Positions 1-12,621 of a stretch of 60,766 bases of DNA are shown here, in pieces. The DNA comes from Atkinsonella hypoxylon. Its lineage: Eukaryota; Ascomycota; Sordariomycetes; Hypocreales; Clavicipitaceae. The position numbers and the translations under genes were made by a program. The stretch spans positions 1 to 60,766 of the forward strand of contig JFHB01000188.1 of assembly GCA_000729835.1 (NCBI GenBank). The letters run 5' to 3'. Numbering within the stretch: position 1 is the stretch's first letter; each line of letters starts with the position of its first letter. The notes under the pieces were generated by a model. That model had not been told where the DNA came from and made no database searches. It saw only the letters and a program-made list of their open reading frames with translations.

Positions 1-687
1 AAAAAAAAAAGAAAAAGAAGAAAAAAAAAAGTGAGCCGCATCATGGGAAAGCGAGAACAGAACATACATACCTCTCTTAACCCCATGACCATGGTCATCG
101 CCTCCATGACGCCCGCGTCCCCCATCGCCAACCACATGTCCATCCCATCCAGCACCAAAACCACCTTGTTTCCCCCGGCCGCCACATCCCCAATCGCCTT
201 CTCCAGCCCCGTCCTCACGTCCTCGGCCGTACCGCCACGGAGGACGACGTCCTTCCCCGAGCCGCTCGCAGGCTGTGCGCCGGGCATGAACAACCCCGTC
301 AGTCCGTCCACGAACCTGAACCTCTTGTTCCTGTGCAGAAGATCTAGATCGAGAGCCTGCCCCAATTAGCCTACACTTCTCTTTCATTCCTTCTTCTTTT
401 TTATAATAATCCGAGAAGAAAAAAAAAAATGGGGGGGGGGGGGGTAGGGGCTCTCCTCGTACCATCTTCCCACTTCCCTCCCTCCAAAACGCCCCGTCTC
501 TCAGAAAGCTACAAAGCACAACTGCTACGTCGTCGTCGCATCCCATCTTTAACAGACTGTACAGCCATCGCAGGACAAGCCAGTTTGTGCTCGCGCCTAG
601 TACGCTCGTGAGCACGACGAGGCTATGCTCCGGTGGGAGACAAAGATGTGGTTCTAATAATGGCGGGATCTTGGTCGAGGACGCCAT
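1..687 (-). CDS. ELP6: Elongator complex protein 6, 5' part (3' end outside window)
   Basis: Two exons are visible: 687..463 (75 codons) and 356..72 (95 codons), separated by a 106-bp intron that contains a run of G/C. A second intron starts at 71 with GTATGT and leaves the window, so the C-terminus is missing. The N-terminus reads MASSTKIPPLLEPHL and continues into a TSVLGASTNWLVLRWLYSLL segment, the usual start of fungal ELP6. Exon 2 carries FRFVDGLTGLF and a KVVLVLDGMD strand, fitting the RecA-like fold of Elongator subunits. ELP6 forms the Elp4-5-6 ring needed for wobble-uridine tRNA modification. The start at 687 is the first ATG giving the family N-terminus, and both exons join in phase 0. 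The donor GTACGA is slightly non-consensus. Neither exon has a full-length reading frame without splicing, so simple ORF calling misses this gene. The family call is by recognition. Confidence 0.82.
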   Translation of the reverse strand, partial: MASSTKIPPLLEPHLCLPPEHSLVVLTSVLGASTNWLVLRWLYSLLKMGCDDDVAVVLCSFLRDGAFWREGSGKMVRGEPLPPPPPFFFFFSDYYKKEEGMKEKCRLIGAGSRSRSSAQEQEVQVRGRTDGVVHARRTACERLGEGRRPPWRYGRGREDGAGEGDWGCGGRGKQGGFGAGWDGHVVGDGGRGRHGGDDHGHGVKRGMYVLFSLSHDAAHFFFSSFSFFF

Positions 688-1217
688 CGTATTTGGGGGC
701 ATGCATTGACGTGAGATTCAAAACCTTGCAATTCTCTGCGATGCGATTGACGTTGTGGTGGGGCACACGAACCACCACCCGTCTGGACCAGTTAGTTGGT
801 CGGTCAAGAGGACCGATCCATTTTCACTCGGTGGCATGATTTGATCACATCGTCGGAAGATGTAGACCGGAGCAGACACGCACATGATTCAAAATATTCA
901 ATATTATGTAATGCCTTGTTGGCGTCTTGACTACTTCTTAGCCCATGCGTAACCGACCACCTTGATGAGGATGCAACGAATAGACAGACGCCGGTGACCC
1001 AATTTCAATTCAGACCAATCAAACAATAAAACCATGACAGACTGATGAGATATCCGTAATAAGTCTATGTCTACGCTTCTTGGATATATATAACTGCAAT
1101 AAATATATGAGCCATCTCTTGCCTTCTTGCCTTGGGGTGTCTAGGAGAAAGTCGTTTAACACCTCAAAAGTTCCTTTCACCCAATGACCCAAGAAACTAG
1201 GGGTGCTCTCAGCGTGA
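688..1217. other. Intergenic, ELP6 promoter side and MFS 3' side
   Basis: No gene is supported here. It lies upstream of ELP6 and downstream of the MFS transporter stop. The right half is AT-rich, with a TATATATA stretch near 1084-1092, and probably contains the transporter 3' untranslated region. Confidence 0.5.
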
Positions 1218-3750
1218 TCAAAACTTCTCCATAAAGTTCTTTCTCACTGTCCACATGCGGGCCCGCTTGCCATATATAAAGAGAGGAATTGTAGTAAGCT
1301 GGAGGATGAGTTGAATGACACCGAGCCATATGTACACTGTCTTGGGGCCGTCGTCAGTCATCCATTGTGATACAAAAAGACTGAAAATCAACCCGTGTAA
1401 CACGTTCTTGGTAAAGTTGAGCGTGACAAGTGCCTCCCCCGCATACTGGCGGTAGCTGTCAACACAGAATGTGATGGCCGTGGTGGAGCCTAGAGAGCAT
1501 CCAAAAGAAAGGATGCCAAAGAAAACAGTAGGGACAATCCAGTGATCCTTAACCTCTGCCGACCAGCCAAATCCTATAAGCCCAGTACAAGTTGTAATCA
1601 TAACGGGAATGGCCATTACCAATCGGAACTCCGGTTCATACAAACCGCCATTACGGCGTGACATGGCGCGCACAGTAACGTCACTAATCTTGCCCGCTAC
1701 ACCTGTGCCAAGAACTCCTCCGATAAAAGGCGATATGTACACCAGACCTGTCTGCAGCGCATCAAAATTGTAGACCGTTGGATCCCGGTATATTATAGCT
1801 ATTGTTTCCGAGATGATAATGAGCCATCCGATCGAGCACGCATAGACGGCGGCAGACCATAAAACAGCAGGGTAAGAGTATAAGATAAAGGGTCGGATCA
1901 TAACCTTGAGCCACTTATCGTTGTTCAGGCGCCCGTGATACGGCTTCAGCTGTTGAGTGAATGTTTGGGCAGGTAGATGTCGCAACTTATGCGTGTATGC
2001 TCGAACCTTTGATGGATCCTTGAGTGCTGATGCTGGACCTCTTTCATGGTCAAGATTTGGGCCAGTGCCACCACCCGCGGCATAATGGAAGTATGGCGAA
2101 TGTCCTCCATGACCATCAAAGGCTGGAGAAAGGTTGGCCTGTGACGTTTGAGTAGGACTGTGAAAAGGACTGATGGCATGAGTGTCCGAATGCTCATCTT
2201 GTACATGAACGAGCGGGACATTCGTGTCTAACGTGACCTCGCTGGGTTTGGCAACATCTCTGGACTGTCTCGGCGAAGGCGACAGAACAATCGAGGGCGG
2301 TTCCCCGTGCACGTTCTCTGATGCGGACGGTTGGTCCCCCGCCTGTGTCTTGGTAAGATGAGCCGGGGATGGGGTTGCTGTGCCTGCAGCGACTTTGATT
2401 GCCTCGTCTTGATGCTGGGAGTTCCCGTTTGTGGGCAATCCGGGGGCAAACCCAACGTGTACATCCCTGTGACGAGATGCTGCGCCTGGAGACTGTGCTC
2501 TTTCAGAAGTTCTCGGAGCCCCGTCAGATTGCATCGACAGCCGTGGGATATGTACATTCCTACGAGATGAGAGCCGTCGAAGGAAACTCGGGCGCGTGGA
2601 GAGTTTTCTGGTCGGCGTGCGATCCCAAAATGTCTCAGGGACGAACAGAAATAGAAGCACGAAGCCTAGACCGGCGACCATGGCAACAATGCTGTTGCGA
2701 AAAGAGTTAGACAAAATTGGAGTTTTCCTTCACAGAGTGCATGGTCTAGAAAGGGATCAGAACTCACAAGAATACCCAGCGCCATCCAAAACGGCCAATA
2801 ATGGCAGCACTGACAAGAGGTATCAAGTTTTTGCCTCCAAGTAACAACAGAGTGTATATGCCGATTCGATAAGCCCGCTCATGAAGGAAGAAAATCTCAG
2901 CTATTGTAGCTGAAGGAAGACATTCCACGGGACTGACTGCCATTCCTTGAAAAACTCTAGCGGCCAGCAGCGATTTAAAGCTAGAAGCATAGCCTGCCCA
3001 TATACATGTCGAAATGAATACTATGACACTAGCAAGGTAGACAGGTCTTTTTCCAAATAAAATGGCGGTTGGCGATGCCAAGACCGAACCGATACCAAGG
3101 CCCATCATGTAGAGACCGACTGTCAAGGATACGGTTTCGACGCTGACATCGAGATCATGGGAGATATTAGTAAATCCAGCCGCCAGTATGGAGGTAATGC
3201 CGCCACCAATCATGCAATAGAAGCCCAAAGACAACAATGCACTGTCTCGGCGCCATTTAGGCCAATTCAGAGGATCATTCTGCGAGTCTTCGGGCTGAGG
3301 ATCTAGGATGATAGTGCCATCCTCTGTCATTTTCTTTCCATCATTTGGCGCAGGAAGTCTCTGTTTACTGGACAGCGTTTGTGAGACAGGACGAGATCCC
3401 CCAGGCGTCAAGGGCATGTCCACGGGAAAGCCCACGGGGATGGATGAGTGGGAGGTTCTTGCGTGAACATTGCGAAGACCCAGAGGCTCATTGCGATTAG
3501 CAGCGAGGAGAAGGACAGATCCTAGAGACTTGACGTTAGCTCACGGCTCCCTTAGGCACGAAGTTGTGATTGGTTCGTTCTTACCTGGAACTTCAACAGT
3601 TTCTTTATCATTTAATACTCCAAAACTCCACTTGGAATGGCCGGATGCCTGCTTCTCCTGACTTGAATTCCTATTCGCAGTAGATTTGAACAGACGCTTC
3701 ATCTTCCAGCGAGAGGCTGCATCTTTCGGGTTTTCTAACGTTGAAGACAT
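1218..3750 (-). CDS. MFS transporter, DHA1/HOL1-like, with long central loop
   Basis: Three exons: 3750..3585, 3521..2768 and 2691..1218, with introns of 63 and 76 bp; 797 residues predicted. Residues ~1-135 are a hydrophilic tail, followed by NDPLNWPKWRRD, a signature of fungal drug/polyamine:H+ antiporter-type permeases. Six helices follow, ending GWRWVFFIVAMVAGLGF across the second junction. After PETFWDRTP comes a ~230-residue Ser/Pro-rich loop, then six more helices from about residue 566 (ILYSYPAVLWSAAVYACSIG onward). The role is proton-driven export or uptake of a small organic compound at the plasma membrane. The substrate cannot be read from sequence; HOL1-like is my best subfamily guess. 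The first exon is supported by a clean GTAAGA...CTAG junction that restores the frame; a start at 3435 would need a GTG codon. The loop is far longer than the usual central loop. Confidence 0.8.
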
Positions 3751-4360
3751 CGGTGGTGATTACGTAGGGGCGTGAGAGAAGTAATTGTCTTGTTCCTCAC
3801 CTACTCGGCCAGCAGTGAACTAGTTAAGCTAGACTTGTCGTGTATAGCGTAAACAATAATATCCAGTCATGAGCATCAACAAAAAAGACTGCAGACCGTT
3901 GGAGATGGCGAGGCTGGAAAACCGGACAAGTTACGCTTGCCGAAGTTGTATGTACGCGCGTTGAAACAGCATGCGAACAATCTTTGGTGCGAGGAGTTTA
4001 TGAAAGAAGGGCGTAGGGTTTAATTATAGTGCGTTTACGGTGATGCAGTCGATAGGTGAGCATAGAGAAAGATGGCGAGAAGGAGCCGGATTACCGGCAT
4101 CTAGGTCGGACGAAATGTCTTATAGTTTCGAAGGCGTGCCACGAGATGGAGGGGACGAGTGATGCCTCAGGGTCCAGACATGGTGTTTGTGGAACAGAAT
4201 ACGGAAAGAAGGGCCCAGAACAGGACTGCTATGTTCTTGGAGAGGAGTTCAACCTCGAGTATGTAAATAGGTCAAGAGATGCTTTTTTGTCTACACGATA
4301 CGATGAGTCGTGGCACTAGGACAGCAAGGGTTGGCGGAGGTTGGGAGTATAAACGATGGT

Positions 4361-4396
4361 CTGGCAGATGGTCTGGCAGATGGTCTGGCAGACGCA
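4361..4396. repeat. Tandem repeat, 12-bp unit TGGTCTGGCAGA
   Basis: Three near-identical copies in a row are visible, in non-coding sequence. Confidence 0.85.
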
Positions 4397-4447
4397 CCAA
4401 GACGTGGCAAAATAGGATTAGGGTTTATGCCAGCCAGGGTGCAGGTG

Positions 4448-4492
4448 CGGCTGCGGTTGCTGATGCTGGTGCTGATGCTGGTGCTGATGCTT
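4448..4492. repeat. GCTGATGCTGGT-type repeat
   Basis: Imperfect 6/12-bp repeats alternate GATGCT and GGTGCT. They generate Ala/Asp or His/Gln runs in chance reading frames. Confidence 0.8.
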
Positions 4493-4692
4493 ACTGAGAC
4501 CTCTAATAAGACCCACGTTCTCTTCTAAAAGGTCCGTCGCGCGTGGGGGGTTCACTGGGCTGCGATCTTGTGGGCCGACAGGGGTGGATCTGGCAGCTGA
4601 GGAGGCCACCAGCAGGTGGCTGCAGGCAGGTGCTTGCGGATTGCACGCACGGGCAGAGGGTGCAGACGCAGTTGGCGACCAGAACTCCTGAA

Positions 4693-4733
4693 CGGGGCAC
4701 GGGGCACGGGACACGGGACACGGGACACGGGTC
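4693..4733. repeat. 7-bp tandem repeat GGGGCAC/GGGACAC
   Basis: Five or six copies of a 7-bp unit are visible, with one internal base change (GGGGCAC to GGGACAC). Confidence 0.85.
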
Positions 4734-6279
4734 CAGACTGAAAGCCTCATCCAAAGGGAGGAAGGAGCAAGCTAACTAGTCACTTGCAGGGATTCTCTCC
4801 AATTCGTAGGAGGTGGCAATACTTTTACTTCTAGTACAAATTCTGTGGACTGTAAAGTACCTAGGTACATTTGGTGTTGTCATAATAACAAGTCATTAAT
4901 CACCGCCATCGATGCAGTCAGTGCTAATCATAACTAGTTATCATCTGTCCGCAATTGGCGATCCGTCCATCCATCGAACCCCACGTCACGTCCCATGGCA
5001 TCCCACCCACACCTCGACCCGATATAATTAATCTCTTAAAATTATGCATGATTGTGCGAGGAGGGGGGAAGCCTTCGAGAGCCATCTGCAATGTCGTCCG
5101 TCAGCTGGCATCAAGCTATCCTCCTCTTCACGTTTGATAGAAGAGAACTTCGGTCACGACATAAATGCGAACAAAAAGAAACACAGTTCCCAGCCACGCA
5201 ACAGCACTTCCCCAACCCCCACCAGCCGGGGCTTAACACGGGCAGGGCAGGCACATGGAGCGCATGCACCGCAGCCATGTCTCGAGCTTTTATCAATGAC
5301 TTAGTTACGGAGTATACGTCGAGCTACTCCGTACTGTCCGTAGTTCGCGCCAACGGCGGCAGTAGTACCGTACACCGTGACCGTATTTTGGCGCGGGGAA
5401 AGCCTTGATACAGTGCCACCCGCTAACGTGCTTTGTATATTACGTATTACGTATCAGCTTGGATGACGAAGGAAATTAGCGGGATCTGTGCAGCGACTAA
5501 TCTGTAAATCCACACCGTGTGCAACCAGGGACTAGTTAACTAATCTATAAGCCAAGTGAGTGATATCTAAAGTTGCAGACTAAATAAGATAAGCCGATGG
5601 GGTGGAGTTGCTGTGCCGAAATGTCTAAGACTGCGGGTGAAGTACAGAGTACTACCTGGTAAGTAAAGTGGCGCTCTCTCTTTGTTCACCCGAGCACTTT
5701 GAGACCGTCTGTGTTCCATGACCTTCCGTACAGAAAGTAACTATCGCACAGAACGTATCTTGCGCAAGATTTTTAGGCTAGGTACGCAGCTATTGGCAGG
5801 GATCTCAAAATACCACCTCCGCTTTAGCGGAAATGGCCTTTTCCAATGACGTATGCAGCCGGAAACGCAAACACCATAGTTACCCCTACCCGCCTTGAAT
5901 CTCGGAACTGCTCTCCACGTCATCCTACGACGCCAAAGAAGATGACAGATAATTGTTGAATGAATTTTCGAGTTTCGTGTCGCATCGGCCATCGTCACAG
6001 GGTTCACAGAGCCATGTAATTAATGTAGCCTTGTCACTCATCATATTCATACATACGCCTGGTTAGCTATTGTCAACACTGTCCTCGCTTCATACTTTCA
6101 TAAGCCTGCTAGACCTTAACTATATATCAATCCAAAACGAATCAAAGCCGTCAGTCCTTTTGATGCTCGACTCTCGACTCTTTTCGCCATCTGGCACCTT
6201 GAACTCCATCTCTGCATCTTGTCTTGACGTCTGACAGGGACAAGATCAACCCCCTCCCCCCTTTTGTATCGTAAACTGC

Positions 6280-9200
6280 TTACATAATGGTACATTCGCC
6301 GTCTTGCTGCTGTCTCTCGATGCGGCTGCGTGATATGCGTTCCCTTGTTCTTGCTGGCCCACTCTTGCCTGCGCGCTTGAGATCCTCCAGACGTTCGCGT
6401 GCTTTGGGGAAATCCTGAGCTATCATACTTGTTAGTCAAAGAACAAGTCAGGATATGCTGACCTCCAAACTGCGCATCTTACCTGCGGCTCTCCAATACC
6501 ACCTCTTAGCGTCCTCTAAATTGGCAGCTACACCAATGCCCACCTCTGTGAAATACCCCATTGCATATTCAGCTTTGGGTAATCCGGCAACAGCTGCTTT
6601 CCTGGCCCAGAGATATGCCTCGGTGTCGCTCTGATTCAGTACGTCGGGACTCCCTGTGAGATACCAGCCACTGAGCGCCAACTCCGATTGGTGCTCTTCC
6701 TGCTGTGCTGCCTGAGAATACCAGTAGATAGACTGTCTATGATCTCTTTCCACGCCTAATTGACCATGTTCATATGCGAGACCGAGACGAAACTGCGAAA
6801 ACTTATATCCCAAAGACGCGGCCTGCTGAAAAAGCTCCAACGCATATCGGTCATCACGAATGATGGCGTCGTTGGGTTGTGCCGACTCATATAGCAACCC
6901 CAGTTCATGCAGAGCATGAGGATTTTCTCTATCCGCTCTCTCCGCTGCGCGCTTGAGCCAGCCTACCGCCTCACGTGGATTTCTAGCTTGACCCAGCAAG
7001 CCCTTGAGGAGGATCATCCCTACCTTGTACATTGCTGGCGTGTCGCCAAGCGTGGCCGCTCGCTTGTACCACTGCATCGCCTTGAGAGGGTCTTTGCGGG
7101 TTCCTCCTCCATCTTCGTGTCCAATTTCGCAACATACTGCAGTTCGATAAGCTGCCTGAGCATGGCTCAGCTTTGCCGCGGATTGGTACAGTGTAAAAGC
7201 CTCTTTGTTATCGGGTTCGTTTCCAAACAGACCTTTTCCAAGGCTGTCAGCCAGCATATACATGGCTTCGGGATTCTGGGCACTGGCGAGCTTCTTGAGA
7301 AGTTTGTGTGCCTCCATGAGATAACGCTCTCGAGCCCTTGATCGCTGTTTAGGATCGGGAATTTTGGGGACCAGATGATCCGCAGCTTCAAGTAGTTTCT
7401 TGACCAGCTTTAAAGCAGACCCTTGATCATTGGAATTCACCTTGATGGCCATACGCAAGCGTTCCAACTGCTGTGCCGTCACCGGTTCCTCAGTCTGGTC
7501 ATCCTCCAGGGGTGGGTACGCAGTCTGGGCTTGTGGCGGCTGTTGGTACTGCTGTTGCTGTTGCTGTTGTTGAAATTGATGTTGCTGCACTACTGGTGGC
7601 TGTTGTGTCGCACTGCCGTAATTTCGCACGGGTGGAGGACGATCATTCAGATTGACCATCGAGTTCGGCATCAATCCCGGGCGAACAGGAGTAGGGTGGG
7701 ATGGATGGGAGTCGGGATTTGTAGCCGCTGATGGTATTGTATTGTGCCTTCCCATATCCGAGATCTCTTCACCACCACGCCGAAAACTTTGCACAGGGCC
7801 AGGCGGTGCACTTGGCCCTCGAGGAGGCAACTGATCGTATCCAGCAGTTGCCTCCCCGTATCCCTGGTTGAAATCTGACCGATAGGGCTTGGCTTGAGGC
7901 ATAGGAGGTACAGATGGGATATCCCCGGCCATCTCAAAAACAGCAGCTTGTGGCTCATGAAAGTTGGCTTCGGATCTAGCATGGTGTAATCTGGGGGTTC
8001 CATGCGCACCAGGCTGTGCTTGTCCCATGGCTGGGCGAAATGGTTGTTCATATGTTCGAGGTCTACTATCTGCTGACGAAGAATCAAAGTTCGGGAAATT
8101 AGAGCTTTGCGACTGCGCTCTGTAGGCATTGTGATGCTGATCAAAGCTGCCCACTCTGGAGCTGCCGTAATATGAATGATCTGATGCCGGGTCTGGACCC
8201 GAACTGAGCTGTCCTGATGAGTTTCCGTACGCTTGGTCATAATGGCTTCCACCACCATGTTGTCCCTGTGATACTCCCTGCTTGCTTGGGGGGTATATTC
8301 TTTGTGGTGGAGGGCGATGCCCACCTGCAGTTGAAGGTCGAGGGGGCACTTTGCCAACCTCTCCAGCGCCAACAAATGGTGCCATGTCCACAGGCGGAGG
8401 AGGCATGTTCATGAAGGAGCCGGGGTCTCTCGCTGGCATGGTCATGCTTCTGCTGGAAGGACCAACCTCGTTCCTCATTGAATTCTGTCGACCGCCGCGG
8501 TAGCCATTATCGTAATCAGCATAATTACCAACTCCAGCCTGTCCAGTGGGTATACCTTGCCGGGATCCATCATAGCCGGAATGCCCTCTTCCTTCAACAT
8601 TAACAGGTTGCTCGTACTCATCCTGTCCGTGGGGTGTCTCATGACTTAGCCTGTTATCGGCATAGGCTCTGGATCGTTGTGTATTCAAATCCATCCCAGA
8701 CATTTGGCTAGCCAATCGCTGGTCTTGGTCATATCCGCCATGGGCAGCATCAGGCTGAGTCGGATGCGGTCGTCGTCCTACAGAATCAGATCGCAAATCA
8801 AATGTTAGCGGTCAAGATCTGCCATTTTGCCATGAATGATCAGAAAGGTTAAACCTTGATCAGATTGGCAACATCTTACCGCTATAGTGGTGAGCAGAGG
8901 TATACTGCTCTGGCCGCCCTCCACCTCGCTCACCGAGAGCACCGCCTCGTGGCGGTATTCCTCGACCAGGCCCTGGGCCTCCGCTGCGTGAAGGATAATG
9001 TCCTCCACAAGTGCCATCAGTAGTCCCTGACCAAGGTATAGGGCCACTGCCTCCTCGTCCTCGTCCTCGAACATAAGACGGTACTTGGCCAGCCCCTCTG
9101 CCGGGATTTAGTCCATATTGATCCGGGTATTGTTGCTCTTTGTCATCTCCGTACGCCGCACCTTGACTCTCGTACGCGTACTTGTCGTGGTAATTATTGT

Positions 9201-9336
9201 AAGGTTGTCCGGCACCATAGTGCTGTGCGTGACTGTCGCCATACGCTCCGCGAGCGGCCGGTCGTTGCGCCGCTGGACTAGCATGCGGATGCTGCGAACC
9301 GCCGCCACCACCACCGTATCCTCCTAAATAGGCCAT
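6280..9336 (-). CDS. SKT5: Chitin synthase activator SKT5/CHS4-like, Sel1 repeats, prenylated C-terminus
   Basis: Three exons, 9336..8880, 8777..6483 and 6419..6280, with introns of 102 and 63 bp; 963 residues predicted. The first ~590 residues are disordered, rich in Gly, Tyr, Pro and Gln, with a polyglutamine tract. From about residue 590 to 915 there are roughly seven Sel1/TPR-like repeats (blocks such as AMQWYKRAA, AVGWLKRAAE, ALELFQQAA, SIYWYSQAA, AYLWARKAA, AKRWYWRAA). The family binds and activates chitin synthase III at bud neck or septum. Splicing out the last intron replaces a short dead-end tail with a basic tail ending CTIM, a CAAX prenylation box, as expected for yeast Skt5/Chs4 (CVIM). 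This supports the exon 3 choice and implies membrane anchoring through a farnesyl group. The start at 9336 is the first ATG of the Gly-rich leader and remains the least certain part. Confidence 0.9.
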
Positions 9337-12300
9337 ACTAGACGCGTTTCCTGGGTGGCCAGCCGAGCTGTGAACGCACGATTCGATGCTTTGCTCAGTA
9401 TTGAACTGGCAACGGTTTGAACAATTATTTCCTACGCAATACTGTACGCAGACTCAAACGAAGGAAGAGCAAATCACGCCCCATATCCGAGACAACGGGC
9501 TGGCCTCACACAAATACTGGAAGAGCGTCAACGGAAGGCAAAGACCGAGACCAAGGAAAGCCAGGTCTCGCTCACCTAACTTGACTGTCGTCGAAGAAAA
9601 ACAAAGGCGAAACAGCAAGCTGATGATGCTGTAGGTTTGATAATATCAGGTGTCTCCCGAACGTTGGCGCTCTGGGGGGGGGGAGCTTCTTACAAAGCAA
9701 ACGGTAGCACCACGGTCGGTCGTAGGAGTTGGAAATCGGAGGTTTCTCGACCCGCGGCGCAAGGAATCGACAATTTCGATGATGGACGTAGGCGATGTAA
9801 CATATGCCCAAAGCTGATCAAGACTCAGGATGAGTCCCCAAAGAATGTGGGAGCCGGCAAAATAGAGGGCGAGGTAAACGCTGAGGCACGACGAAGGGGC
9901 AAGACGAAAGGGCTGCTAATTGACGCGGGACAGAAACGACAAGAGGAGGCCCGAGCTGGGTTGCGGTTATTTTTGTGACAGATAGAGGCTTGCCAGGCTA
10001 AGGCGGGAACGGGCGGCAGCAGGAACAAGGCCTCAGCGAGCAAAAGCACGGGCAGGCTGACCAGACTGAGCAAAATGTGAGCAGAACATTATTATTTATC
10101 ATAGTAGAAGGTTAGCAGGCGACAATAATAATAGGCGCACCCTGTGGCAGCCCTGGTGGATGGCGTGGGACGGCGCATGGGGGTCTGGCTCATTAGACTG
10201 GAAGCGAAAAGTATCCAACGTCAAATCAAGCATCAAGCAGCGAGTGCGCGCAAGTGGCCGCAAAGTGGCCGCAAGTGGCTGCCACGGGTCTGATTGTGTT
10301 TTCTTGTCCGCCGTGCGGGGCGCTAGTCTTGGGTCCAAGCAACTGGGGCAGTAGTAACGGCAACCGGAGTAGTAAAGTACATACAGTACTTAGGGTGTCC
10401 CAGATTGTAATTAGTCCAATGCTCTGGCTTGCATTAATAGCGGACCTTCCATCTTCCATCTGGGTGTCGTTAGGCAGGGCAGTGGCCAGACCAGTTTTTC
10501 TTCCCTTGTTTCCTTCTTTCTCTTTCTGTCTTTTTGTTTTCAGGCCTGCTCTCTTTATTCTCTTTAATCTCTTTAATCTTTTTTATTTTTTTTTCTTTTC
10601 TTACCCCTTCTCTCTTCCTTCAACGGGTTTGCACAAGACTTCATGTTAAGCCTCCAGTCTTCAATAACAATGCAATCGAACTACAGCGCACCCTCGGAAA
10701 GAGTACCAACCTCGGCGGCCACCCGTCCAATAGAGTTTGATTATGATTCGAACGAGACACTCTGGAATTAAGAGGGTGGGTGGTGTGAGGTGTGCCCCAG
10801 TGGTGGATGGTAGCCGTGGGCTGACTCTGGCACCCCCTCGTCCTTCCTTCGTCCTTCTCTCAACCAGAATTCAGGAGCTAGAACAGGTCCTCGGTGCCGT
10901 CAGCTGAGCCACAGCCGACCCCAGGCTCCCCAACTTGACTGGAGCTGGCAGGCTGCTCTTGGGACATGGCGGGTAGCACTGTTTGTACTCACGCCGCAAG
11001 TCGCGCTCGTCAACCTCGTTCAAAATTAGCAGATGGGAGCAGCTGGCGCGTATACGCCCCCTTTCGATGTCACCCTCGTCCCGTCGGCCAGCCTAGCACC
11101 AGTTTCCGTGAGACCCGGCGATGATTGAGCTGGTGGTACCTGCAGCGGCCGCCGGCAGGAACCCGTCGCCCCCAGCCAACCACGCAACGACGACGGCCCA
11201 AAGGAGAGCATTGGTTCATGGTGCCACAGAGCGCTTAGGCCCTGATCCACGAGGCGTTGCAAACGCAAAACTCGCGTAATGCCGTGGCAAAGGATCCACA
11301 AAAGACGCGCCTATCATTTTTGTCAGCTAATTTATATTCACAGTTATAGATATATGTCCACTTTAGAGAAAGCCTTCTTTCCCTCCTGTTTATAATGTAT
11401 CTTTTTGACTAGGGCTGCGTAAATGCCTGCAATAAGTAAAAATAGCTTAAAGCGAATGAATCCTGCCAATCTCTAGGTGCAAGCCATAAACCTCTTAAGA
11501 CCACGTTGCAAAGTGTGCCACGCGGCATACTTTGCACCTGGCAGCGCACAATAGCTGGTTTTCTTAGCGCTAGAGGCCTTATATTATTAACAATAATATT
11601 AAGAATAACAATAACCTTCAGCTTGCGATATTAACTGCTAAAGGCTTAGGTTACTGCCAAATGCCCTCTATAGGCCTTATTAATGCCATGAAACGCAGGT
11701 TTGACGATACGAAGTAGCTGCCCTATATAAAATCCACATATAACTTGTATATACCATGCATTGTCGGATTTACGTTTGCACAGCCTTGTAGATCAGGGCC
11801 TTATTGGGCCAAGGTCTTGTTATCATAGCCTAATAATATGTAGGTACCCAATATAGCTTACTCCGCATAGAAACAAGGAGTCTTTCTATTCCGTAATACT
11901 TTGATGATTATGGGTTAATCTTAAATGACGGAGTACGTTATGCGCTTAACATCCTAGCAATGCGCACCTTACGCAGTCGACGCACCGCATTTCATTGCCA
12001 TATTGTATGAATTATTGGTACTTGTGCACTCTTAAAGGCATGGTTTATCTTGAGCTCGGATTCGAGCATCGCATGCACCTCGCTTCCAATTACGCCTTCT
12101 AGCAGTGCACTACCACTCACAGTAGTTGCACAGTAACAACAGCCAGCAAGTCGACCAAATAACTCCAGAACTCGAGTTGCCCTCTTGGCGGCTTAATTAG
12201 AGACATCTGCGTTGTGGCTGAGTTGGGCATGAACCAATGAACCTACCGGGGTTGTTCTCTCAAGACGGTTCTAACTGATCCACCATACACGGGTCAAACG

Positions 12301-12621
12301 TCGGGGCCAGCCTCAACAAATGATGACATTCAAGCGGAGACTTGTTCCCGTCTGACTTTCGACTGCCTTTGCCATGCCTAACTTGACCGCCTACAACATG
12401 GCTCAGGGGCGTCCATCAACCGTCACGGGATTTTTCAGTTCTCATATAGGCCGGGCTGCCTCTCTCACGATGATGGATTACCTGGGCAAGTACTAGCTCT
12501 CCGACTGACGTCGAAACGACATACGTAGATTGATACGACGTGGTTCCGTTGGGGAAAAAAGCAGGGCTGGCAACGATCAATAGCAATGGCATGAGTCTCT
12601 TCCTCTCGTAGCCTACACGAC
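9337..12621. other. Gene-free interval, right part AT-rich and stop-rich
   Basis: This 3.3-kb stretch runs between the SKT5 start and the hydroxylase stop. The left part (to about 10.7 kb) has a G9 run near 9676 and a pyrimidine-rich tract at 10495-10620. From about 11.3 to 12.05 kb the sequence is AT-rich, dense in stop codons and has repeated words such as CTATAGGCCTTA and AATAATATT. It looks like decayed repeat DNA, but I recognise no transposon protein. Confidence 0.45.

Larger units (their letters stand above)
3751..6279. other. Gene-free interval with simple repeats
   Basis: This stretch of about 2.5 kb lies between the MFS start and the SKT5 stop codon. Open frames here are short, overlap on both strands and follow repeat units, so I call none. 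It holds tandem repeats at 4361-4393, 4448-4492 and 4693-4733, and an inverted repeat with 9-bp arms TACGGAGTA/TACTCCGTA at 5306-5333. The right end should contain the SKT5 3' untranslated region. Confidence 0.5.

Noticed and set aside
1..30. Poly-A start and poly-C end of the window as biological termini
   Set aside because: The left end falls inside an ELP6 intron, so it is a window or assembly edge rather than a chromosome or element end.
4408..4426. TTAGGGTTT as a telobox promoter site
   Set aside because: A single isolated copy with no gene start within 600 bp; not more than chance.
4279..4779. Overlapping open frames on both strands
   Set aside because: They follow tandem repeat units and give low-complexity peptides in all frames.
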